From assembly GCF_000315625.1 (NCBI RefSeq), contig NW_005434664.1:124001-188000 (forward strand): DNA of 64,000 bases, written 5' to 3'. Positions 46,617 to 56,229 of the stretch are shown in pieces. The DNA comes from Guillardia theta CCMP2712 (Eukaryota > Cryptophyceae > Pyrenomonadales > Geminigeraceae). Positions within the stretch are counted from its first letter, which is position 1. Every line of letters starts with the position of its first letter. The notes under the pieces are model-generated. The model was not told where the DNA came from and made no database searches. It was given only the letters and a program-made list of their open reading frames with translations. The position numbers and the translations under genes are program-made.

Positions 46617-47792
46617 ATGCTGAGATTACCTTTGTCAAATCCTGTCCAAGACAGAGGATTGACTGAGAGGTTTCGGAACTGTGAATTTGACTTGGCAAAA
46701 TATGTCCCTTGGTTTGGTTGCAATCTTGATGATTGTCATGACTATACGAAAGTTGTATGGAGTTGTAACCTTCTGATTGCCATGATGTTCTTTGTCATAT
46801 TCTATAACCATGTTGTCCCTGATAGATTGTATCCGAACTCTGATTGCCTGTCAAATGACACTTGATCTGTCTATTGAAGCTGTCTTGAATCCCTGCTTGT
46901 CTTCGTATCCTTTCTGTGTATGGTTGTTCACAACATCCAAACGAGGAACACACTCGCAAATCTGGCAAGGTCAGAACTGAACATCGTCTTGCTTATCAGG
47001 TTGGATCCACTGGAGTCGGTGCGCTCACTATCTCTTTCTTGATCTTCATCGTTTCGTGCATTGTCTTCCTTTCGAAGGCCAACACGTCAGGAGAGCAGCG
47101 AAAGTAAGCCCCGCCTCCTCATGTGGGCTGTTGCTGATCTCGCCCCACAGATATTATTACTTGAGCTCGTATGCATGCGGGTTCGCTGCCATGGCCTACT
47201 TTGCTATGCTTTCCGGACAGGGTTGGACGGTCATTGCTGGATGCAGGCAGTTCTTCTACTCGCACTTTGCGGAGAGGCTCATCACTAGCACTCTGATTCT
47301 CATCCTCATGGGAAACCTTGCTGGTGCTGGACCGGACCTCATGTTCGGGGCCTGCGGATCGAATGGTAAGCTGATGCTGAAACTGTACACATGTCCTGAC
47401 TGTGTGTCTCAGCCATCTACATGATTGCTACCTACATGGGATCGGTGTCGGTCGTCACTACGGTGAAGTGGTTCTGGTTTTTCATTGGTCTTGTCGGGCT
47501 TTTTGCTACGTTGGTGCACCTGGCATTGAGTTTCAAGAATGCAGTGGATGTGAAGGGAGGCGAGCGAGCTCAGCTGTACTCCAAGGGCGCTTGGCTTCTT
47601 ATCCTTGCCTGGATGTGTTACCCCATCGTGTGGCTCTTCTCCGAGGGATTCGCATCGTTCTCGGTCTCGTTCGAGGTCTGTGCCTATGCTGTGTTGGACA
47701 TCATCTCAACAGTCGTGCTCGGCTTCATGATCATGTCTGGCCATGACTATCTTGGAGGAAGCGCTCCATCGCAGTCTCGCGAATATGTCTAA
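46617..47792 (+). CDS. Type I (microbial) rhodopsin homologue lacking the Schiff-base lysine, 277 aa
   Basis: Exons 46617-46751, 47000-47103, 47151-47365, 47413-47792; phases agree, though the first donor (GTTGTA) is weak. Seven membrane helices follow the 45-residue N-terminus. Alignment by eye to bacteriorhodopsin is clear in helix C (FYSHFAERLITST against YWARYADWLFTTP), helix F (WMCYPIVWLFSEG) and helix G (AVLDIISTVVLGF against MVLDVSAKVGFG). At the retinal-binding Lys216 position there is Thr251, codon ACA at 47709-47711. Asp212 is kept (Asp247). Asp85 is Glu121, Arg82 is His118, Trp86 is Arg122 and Asp96 is Leu132. The Trp/Tyr/Trp ring of helix F is kept (Trp218, Tyr221, Trp225). Without the lysine it cannot form the usual retinal Schiff base; its function is unknown. 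Lysine-less opsin-related proteins are known in fungi. Confidence 0.88.
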
Positions 47793-48035
47793 ATAGAAAA
47801 CATCCCAGGCTAGTTGAGCTGATTGACGAACCATCTGGATCTGATGAGGTTGGGAGGGCGCATACGAGCTCATTTCATCTCGTTTGTGTGTTGCTCTCAT
47901 GAAATATAGACTTGTGATCCTTGATGAGAGTTGGTGGCTTTTTAAACCATAAAATTCATTCGCAACCAACTGAATGAAAACGCAGCTATTGGCAATATGC
48001 TATCTCACATTAGATTCCATTGTACAAGTTAAGAG

Positions 48036-51000
48036 TCATGACAACTCGATGGCTTCTTCAGCCTCCTCCTTCACGTGAGCCGGGTACGCTGTTGCTTGAT
48101 CCCCGTTCGACATGCCCTGCTGCAAGTGAGTTGCGTTGTCATCGTGAGAGAAGGATGCGGGCCGAGGGGGTTGAGCTTTGGTCTCGTAAGGAGGAAGAAG
48201 AGGGCTCGAGTGGAGGGCGAACTTCTCTCCTGCCGCTGAGTACCATCTCAGCTGAGCGTGTTGGACTTTCTCCCAGAACCTCCTGGTCACTTCCTCCTCG
48301 ACATGCAGCAGCCCTTGCCTTCCAACGATGGAGTCGTAGGTCAATGCTATGTCCCCCTCATAGCTTGTTTGCATGCCCGCCTGAGCATCTACCTCACTCC
48401 TCCCATTTCTGTTCGCCTCTGCCAGCATGTCCACGAGCTTTTCAGCCACGAATCTCCCAGCTATCTTGGCCAGGAAGCTCTCTAGCTTCCCGGTGTATTC
48501 CGCGTGCAGCTCACGCCAGTAGCCGACACAGACGTTGACGTTCCTGACGAGGATGCCACAGAGGGAGGAATGAGAGGAGGATGGAGAGCTGAGAAGAGTC
48601 TCCAGCAGGGCCGCTTCCTTGCTGCCTCTGACGACAGCCTTGAGGTGTACCATCTTCCATGGGGACACGAATGAAGCAGGACAAGTGCCGGTAGGACATG
48701 GCAGCGAGCCCTGGATCGAGGGGTTGCCCAAGGTGATGGGAGGAAGCGTGCCGGAGTCAGGCCGCATGTTGAATGACAGGGGAGGAGGAGCCCCATGCGC
48801 CGTGATCGCTGTGGCAGGTTGCGGCAGGTGGTACCTCAGGAGGGATACATCCTTGGCGATCGGGGAGAGCAACCTCTTCAGCTGCAGCATCAGCTTGTCG
48901 TCTGACTGGTACAAGCCCTCGAGACATAGAGGGCTGTACGCTATGACCTGCCGGAAACTTTCAGAACCTTCCTACACCTCCCTCCCTTCACCGTCAGGTT
49001 CACAGGATGGTAGCGCCAGACGCGAGGAGGCGGTTGGAAGGCCCCGGGGACGCTCTTGACAAGGTCGTGGATCTCGTTCTTGAACGAGTCCTGAAACGCC
49101 ATCTCGGGGTAGGAGCTGTGCACGAAGTCGGTGAACTCCTCGGAGAAGCGCGCCTCCTCTGCTCGCAAGGCTTCCTGCTCAGCCACATCACAAGGGAAGG
49201 GGAGGAAGGGGGCAGTGATCGAGGCACCTGTTTCCTCTTCCTGCGCTCTTGGTCCTTCACTTTCCGCTCATTCTCTTTCACCGCCTCTAGATCAACCGCC
49301 AGCATCCACAGCTTCTGCGCGACTGCGGCAGCGGAGTCGACGGCTGGCTTACGGACAAGCAGCCCTCCTTCCCTCTTGGCGCTCCGCTCGCTCTGCCAAC
49401 GAGCATGGATACGATTCCAGCGAGACTGCCACTCAGACTTGACGCGCTCCAACAGCTTCTCCAGCTTCGCCTTGTCCTCGCCGCACTCGTTGATGGAGCT
49501 CTCCGATATGCTGTATGCCGACAGCTCCTCCTTGAGGAACCTGACCTGAAACTTGTCCTCGTCCTCCTTGGACCACTCACTTTGCCTGGTCCCCTTGGAG
49601 CCGATGTCTAGGAGCTGCCAGCCGCTGCCTCCCTCGGCTTCCGTCCACTCCTCCTCGGGCAAATCGCAGGTCATACCCTGGAGCACCTGGCAGACAAAGA
49701 CAGCTTCCGCATCGATCATGATGCCATCAGGGATCTTCCTCCACTTGCTGCAGTTCTCGCACATGACCCACTCTTCCTTGTCTGGATCCAGTCCGATCTG
49801 CATCTTCCCGTCCACCTCCCAACCTCCATCCTCCTTGTTCTTCTGCTCCTTGGTCGAGCACGAGATGCCCTCGATCAGGCTGCACTCGAACGCGTCGTCG
49901 TCGCACAGCAGGTGCATCATGTAGGGGGGGAGCAGCCGCCACTTGCAGCACTTATCGCACTGCACCCACTGCACTCCTTTGATCTTAACGTCCTTCACCT
50001 TCCTCAGCATCGCGTCCACGTCTATCCTCACCGAGTCCTTCCCTCCTGCGCACGAGCAAGGCTTCGCCTGGCACCCGAACGGCACCCAGTACTCCGTTGC
50101 AAAGTTGCAAGACTCGGCGCAGTTGTATCCGTTGTTGAACCCGCTATGGTACGCGCCCGGAAAGTTGATCACAAACTCCCCGGCGTACTGCACAGTCCTG
50201 GTCAAGGGTATCCCGGCCTTGAGGAGGATGGAAGGCTCGATCATGTTGCTCTTGTGCCGCAGAAACTCCTTGCACTGATCCGCCTGCGTGGGGAAGTGCT
50301 TTCGGGCAAGAGCCTCCAGTTTATGCCCGTGGGTCGCTGGCACGCTATACCAGGTCTTGGGGGCTCCCCAGTGGAGGTAGTTGATAGAGTGCAGGTCCAT
50401 GTCCTCGCAGTGCCAGGCAAAGGCCGCCCGGTACATCCCCACGTAGATGAAGGGAGTGTTCACACCGGGCACGCGCTTCTTGAGCCCGAAGGTCAGCAAG
50501 CTCGGGAGCATGCTGACGTCCCAGTCGCCGCAGTGCGAGGGGTCAAAGAGCCCTTCTCTGCCGTCTGACCGCATCCCCTTGGGAGCAGGACAGTCAGCCC
50601 CGTACATGGGAGGGTTGAAGAGTACGTTCTTCCAGAACTGACGCTCGAGGAGGTCGATGTCATCCTGGTCAAGCACCTTCTTCTGCCCATCGACAGGAGG
50701 AGCGAACGCCTTGCTCTGAGCGATCCTCTTGAACTCTGCGAGCTTCATGCTCCGCTTCTCCTCGTGCATGTTCATGTACAGCCCCTTCCCCCCGATAGCG
50801 TTCTGCTTGATGGGTCGCTTCACTGTGACCGCCTCCTCCAGCTCTGGGCTGGAGTCTTGCAACGTGTAGACATCGTGTGCTCGGGGCTGCCAACCAGCCG
50901 GAGGAACCACCTTACACACTCCGATGTGTCCTACTAACCTGTCGAGTTTCTGAACATACGCGTAGAAATCTGCGAACTCTTCCTCGGTGGGGTAGAAGAC

Positions 51001-51114
51001 AGGAGTCTCCATCATGGACCCGATGTCGATGGGCCACTTGCTGTCTCTGCCTCCGTAGAGCATGGCATTCCTGCGCTCTTTGATGGGGTCGACCTTCTTG
51101 TTCCTCTTGGTCAT
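48036..51114 (-). CDS. JmjN/JmjC histone demethylase (KDM4-like) with two CW zinc fingers, 993 aa
   Basis: Three exons read leftward: 51114-49228, 49174-48992, 48947-48036. The ATG chosen is the first in frame after an upstream CAG acceptor, so a 5' non-coding exon is likely. JmjN lies near residues 25-65 (TPVFYPTEEEFADFYAYV). The JmjC domain has the iron ligands His235 and Glu237 (WHCEDMDLHSINYLHWG) and His323 (GAYHSGFNNGYNCAE), plus the Cys cluster CQAKPCSCAGG. Two CW fingers follow at about 383-430 (WVQCDKCCKWRLLP) and 448-500 (WVMCENCSKWRKIP), domains that read H3K4 methylation in other proteins. A coiled coil (about 560-630) and a C-terminal part without recognised domain complete it. 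It should remove methyl groups from histone lysines using Fe(II) and 2-oxoglutarate; the site is not predictable. Confidence 0.9.
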
Positions 51115-51941
51115 CTCCACCTCCGCTCTGCTCTGCTCACACGGACCTGACAACACAGACAAACGTCAAAGGCATCGCATGGCCATGGCATGCAGTCTCG
51201 TCTCTTGTTGTCTCTGTTGTCTCTTGTGTTCTCTTCAGCAAACCTCCTTCTCTCCTGCACAATGATCTGCTCTTGGCCAGTTCGACAGCCGGTGAATCAT
51301 TGCTTCACGCGATCAGCCCTTCTTTCGCCTTCCTAGTTTGCATCTTCATCAGCCACCTTCGTCCTTTTCCTGTGGTGGTCCTAACGAAGTTCTTATCCCC
51401 TCTTCCTGTCTCGTCCTCCTTTGCAGCCGCCTGTACCTTGTCCTTCACTCCTTCAGCGCCTAGAAGCTCTCCTTTCTCTTCTCTCAATCTAGGTGCTCTT
51501 GCATGCTCTTTCAACCTAAACCTTTCAACTTCATCCTTCCTCATCATCTCCCCTCTGCTCTCTTTCCCCTCCTCCTCCTCCTCCCCTCTCCTCTCGGTCT
51601 TCATGGCTTGTTGCAAAAATAAATCCTCCGCGCATCTTCAAACGTATCACTGAGATGGGACTGAGCGGGGATGAGGGACCACGAACCCTCCTGAAGGGCA
51701 ATGGCGCGGGCTGGAACCGAGGAGCTGGTAGCGGTGGGGGAGACGACGAGGACGCTTCCTTGACATGTGAGGACAGATCATGGTAGACGAGACAAGAGAG
51801 AAAGAGTGCGCGCATGTACTTGAGATGAGCACCCGGGTTGGGGCATACGGAAGAGTTGTATAGATAAACTTCTGAAGTGCGATCAAGTTTGGAAGCTCTG
51901 ACTTGTCCTGCTAGCTTGAAGCCTCTGAAGCCTCTGGAGCT
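51115..51941. other. Divergent intergenic region (JmjC / PARG)
   Basis: About 830 bp shared by the two divergent chromatin-related genes. It probably contains a 5' exon of the JmjC gene near 51147 and CTC-rich stretches near 51540-51590. No gene seen. Confidence 0.5.
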
Positions 51942-54900
51942 ATGAAGATCTCCGAGCTGTTTGCAGAGCAGAACGAAGAGATGCAGCTGAGCCACCAGGA
52001 GGCAAGTGAGCAGGAGGCGTCCAAGTCCAAGGCTCGGGTTGGTGGAGCCTTCGACGACGTGAGGAAGGCCATGAGCGAGAAGAAGAAGAGAAAGGCGAAT
52101 GTGAGCCAGGAGACCCCAGCCAAGGGGCAGAAGAGGATAGACACTTTCTTCTTCTCCAAGAGTGACGAGCTGCATAGCTCATCCGCCCCCCCTCCTCCCA
52201 ACAGGGAGGCAGGAGAGCCTGGGGATTTGCTTCCACGAACTTGCGAGGAGTGGGACGAGAAGTGGAATGGAGTGATCGAGAACTTCAAGGTCGGTCGAGA
52301 GAAAGTCTCGCGCAGCTGTCATGAGCAGAACATGGAGGAGTGCGAGCAGCAGGAGCCTGTCATGGACTTGAAGGCTTCGATGGAGAACCCGAAACTCGAG
52401 CAATCGGAGGAAAGTGCGTTTGAGGCCAGGGAGGATCCTACTACCAGCATGAAGGAGGAGCCGATGAATGTGAGACCATGGTGTGAAAGTCTCGGCAAGT
52501 CCTCACGCTGTTTGCTGTGCAGTACCTTCCCTCTTCCTGTGTTGACCTCTGGGACAAGGATCATGTCAGGATGCCTTTTTCTACTCACAACGTCTCAGTC
52601 AGGGATGGGAGGCCGAGGTGGATTCGTCTTAAGGAGCTCTTGACGCCTCCGGACAAGTTCTCCCTAGGAGATCCTTTGCAGAACTATCGCGCGTTTGAGA
52701 AAGCTCTGTTCGGTGATGCAACTTTGTCTTCTGTTGTGATATTCCTCTTTTCATGTGATAGTTTTGAAAACAGGGTACATGAGCAAAGCTGGACAGACAC
52801 AGCTGTCAGGGAAGTTTGTTGCGTTGCAATCTGTCATCCTGGAAGACATGTCGGAGGAGGAACAAGATGTTTTCTTCAAGCAGCTGCTTCCTTTCATCAT
52901 TAACACGGCACTGCGGTTGCCAGAGTTCTGTTGTGATCCAGTTGAGCTGTTGAAATCGGGACGGGAAGGGAGTGTGAAGCTGAACTCGTAAGTTGTGTGA
53001 TGATGATCACTGTTGTCTCGTTGAACCATCTCTGCCTGCCTTTGCACCTGATTCTCAATCCCAGATTACAAATCCTTTCGTTGATCTCCAATGCGTTTCT
53101 TTGCACTTTCCCAGAACGAAAAGAAGTTGGTAAGCCCAACAGATTTCAGCGATTCAACTTCACAAGCCTCTTTGGGCAGCAATGGTAATGACGCCTTGTA
53201 CATGGCTGGATGTGCTTGTCTGTTTGTCATCGTCGATGGATGGTGATGTGAGTGAAGCTGATGGTGATGCTGCAGGAGAGATGAAAGAAGATTGAATCAA
53301 CAGAAGGAGAAGATAAAATGTATCCTCCATTACATCAGGAAGCAATCTCTCAGAGCCTTCACCACCCTGGCTGGCCGCCATGTTGTCTTTGCTCGCCGTA
53401 TGATCGACGATGAAAGTTTCCTACCTTGTCCTCCCTCCCCTTCATTGGACATCAACGTGACCATCCTTAACGACGGAAAGATCGAAGATCACGACCCCGA
53501 TGGCCTAACCTGGCAGGCAGATTTCGCAAACGAGATGGTTGGACTCCTTCTCTTCTTCCGCGCACAACCTCCTCCTCTTGGCGCTTCCCTACCCTGTCAT
53601 TCCGTCCTCCTCCACCTTTCCTCCTTTCCTCCTCCTCCTCCTCCTCCTCCTCCTCCTCCTCCTGCGATTCTTATCCAACCGCCTCTATGCTGGACTGACT
53701 TTCTCTGCAGATAGGAGGAGGAGTTCTTAGCTCGGGCTGCCTGCAGGAAGAAATTCGTTTCTCCATCTCCCCCGAGCTTCTTGTCTCGCTCCTCCTCGCC
53801 GAGAAGCTGGAAGACGGCGAGACGCTGCTGATGGAAGGGAGCGAACGGTTCTCAGCGTACGAGGGCTATGCTTCCTCTTTCCGGTTCTGTGGAGACTGGG
53901 AGGAAGAGAGGAGGAAGAGAAATAGGCGTGACGAGAACAAGAAGGAGAGGGAGGAAAGGGACGAGGAAGAGACAAGAAAGGAGGGAGGGAGGAGCAATGA
54001 ACAGGGAAAGGCGACAGTAACTGCGATGGATGCAACTTTCTTCGGAAGAAGAGAATTTGCGCGGCAGTTTTCGTATCTTCGACATTTTCTTCTTCCTCCT
54101 CATGACCTCCCGCGCAGGTGGGCGAGCATCGAGAGAGAGCTGATCAAGTGCTGGTGCGCTTTCCGACCACGCGAGGAGGAGAAAGTAACTCGGAAGGAGG
54201 AGGAAGGGAAAAAGGAGGAGGAGAAAGGAGAGGAAGGAACGGTAAATGAAGAGGAGGGGAGGAAGAAGGCAGGGGACCAGGGGAGCGGAGCGCCTGCGAT
54301 AGCTACGGGGAAATGGGGATGTGGAGCGTTCGGCGGGGACCCACTCCTTAAGTTTCTAATCCAAGTGTTGGCTGCTTGGCGAGCAGGTCGGGAAGAACAA
54401 GGGGAAGGGAGGAAGGCAGGGGATGGTGGGCAGGCAGGCAGGCAGGCAGGCAGGGGTGGGGGGTGGGGAGGAGGGAGGGGAGGGGAGGGGAGGGGAGGGA
54501 GGGAGGGAGGAGGTAATAGCTCGTGCAGGCCGTGATCTTGTATTCTTTACATTTGGGGATGTGCACTTTTCATCGTCAGCAGAGAAAGTCATGAGGTGAG
54601 GGAGGAGCGAAGGGGGAGGAGGGGATGGTAGAAGGAGGGAGAGGAGGGGGAGGAGAGGAGGAATAAAGAAGGGGGGGGGGAGGAGGAGGGGTAAAGACTG
54701 AAGACACGCTGCCAGTCTAATCAAGAGATCCAACTGCTCCATGACGTCGCTGGTTGCGATCTTGAAAGACTTCGAGGTATATCACTTTAAACATTTACAG
54801 TTCCCACAGCCCTTTTCCCTGTACTCCCCTTCCTCTCAGTCGTTCTCTTCCTCTTCCTCTTCCTCTTCCCCCTTCCTCTCAGTCGTTCTCCTCGTCTTCC

Positions 54901-55109
54901 TCTCTGCAGCCCCTCCCTCCTCGTCTCCTTCCGCTCCCTCCCTCCTCTCCTCTCTTCCCCTCCCTGTCATCATCCTTACTTCATCGCAGCATCATCGTGA
55001 CACCCTTCAAGTGTCGCACGCGGCGGCACCCGAGGTTCATGCGCGTCTCTTCCGGGCGTACATCGAGCAGCAGCTCTCAGCGTTGTGCAATGCAACTCAG
55101 GAGATATGA
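51942..55109 (+). CDS. PARG: Poly(ADP-ribose) glycohydrolase with N-terminal PIP box, 749 aa
   Basis: Nine exons fit: 51942-52469, 52523-52712, 52774-52987, 53065-53184, 53276-53537, 53711-54386, 54529-54595, 54704-54776, 54990-55109. The catalytic signature GGGVLSSGCLQEEIRF (Gly440 to Glu451/452) matches the PARG GGG-X-QEE motif. Other family landmarks are WDKDHVRMP, ISNAFLCTFP, TWQADFAN, ATGKWGCGAFGGD and RDLVFFTFGD. Two Glu/Lys-rich insertions lie inside the catalytic domain. Residues 63-70 (QKRIDTFF) form an exact PCNA-interacting (PIP) box in a basic region. PARG cleaves poly(ADP-ribose) chains after DNA damage; the PIP box suggests recruitment to PCNA. The last 13 bp of the frame overlap the 3' end of the opposite TPR gene. 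Confidence 0.9.
54430..54515. repeat. GGCA and GGGA/GGGGA arrays in a PARG intron
   Basis: GGCA units (about 54430-54455) followed by GGGGA and GGGA units inside intron 54387-54528. Confidence 0.9.
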
Positions 55110-56187
55110 ATCTTCAACTGCCCCTCCTCCTTCTCCTGTCCTTGCTGCGGCCCTTCTTCCTCCTCCTCCTCTCTCCTCCTTCGTCCGTCCTTGACCGCCC
55201 CCTCCTCCTTCCCGTTGCCATCTGCTCTCATCTTGTCCTCAAGCTGCATCGCCAGGATCCGCGCCTCCTCGTGCGCTGGGTCCATGCTGAGAGCGGCGTC
55301 GAGAAAGGAGCGGGCCTCCTCCAACCTTCTCCTCCTCCACCTCAGCTTGCCGAGCCGCACGAGAATGTCTGGCTCGTCGGAGTTCGCCTGCAGCGCGTTC
55401 AAGAGGAGGCGATCGGCCGCGAGCAGATTCTCCTCCTCCTCCCCCTCCTCCTTCACAGCCGCCAAGTTTGACAGCAGAACTCCGTCAGCTGGATGTAGCT
55501 GGACTGCCTCCTGGAAGACACAGCTGGCAGAAGCCAAGTCCTTCCTCCTCTTCCATAGGAACACTCCCCAGCTGTTGAGGGCCTGCGCATTGCGAGGCTG
55601 AAACTGTAGAGCTCGCACGTACATCCTCCCTGCCGCTGCCTCGTCCTCCACGCCCTCACACACGCGGCCGCAGCTGAGGAGGTCTTGGAGGTCGTTGGGG
55701 AGGAGGAGGAGACTTCTTTCGTACATGCTGCGCGCCTCCTCCAGCCTCTCCTCCTCCTCCAGCAACTCTGCCGAAGCTCGCATCGCCATCCTGTGCTGAG
55801 GATCCAGGACGATTGCTTGCTGGTACAGGTCAAGCGCCCTCGTCCGCCCTCCCTCTGTCTCCTCGTCCTCCGCCATCCCTTGCAGGAAGCGAACATGCCC
55901 GTTGCTCGGGTCCTGGCGGCCAATCTCCTCCAGCTCCTTCACTGCTGCGAAGAATTCTTCCTCTTCCACTTCCTCTTCGTCTCCGAGCCTGATCGCGTAC
56001 TCGATCCTCCTCAGCTGCCAGTAGGTCTTGTGCTCACTCCTCCTGCTGCTCTCATCGATATGCTCCAGCAGCTCGTCGTCCTCTGCCAGACGATGAGAGG
56101 GAAAAGAGAAGGAGGGGGAAGGAGGAGGGAGAGGGAAGCAGCTCAAAACTCACAGGGTGAACGGGACAGTTGAAGAGGAAGAGCATG

Positions 56188-56229
<42 letters not shown>

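Noticed and set aside
46169-46723. 184-codon minus-strand frame opposite the rhodopsin first exon
   Set aside because: Covers an intergenic island and the antisense of a supported exon; no domain or splice partners.
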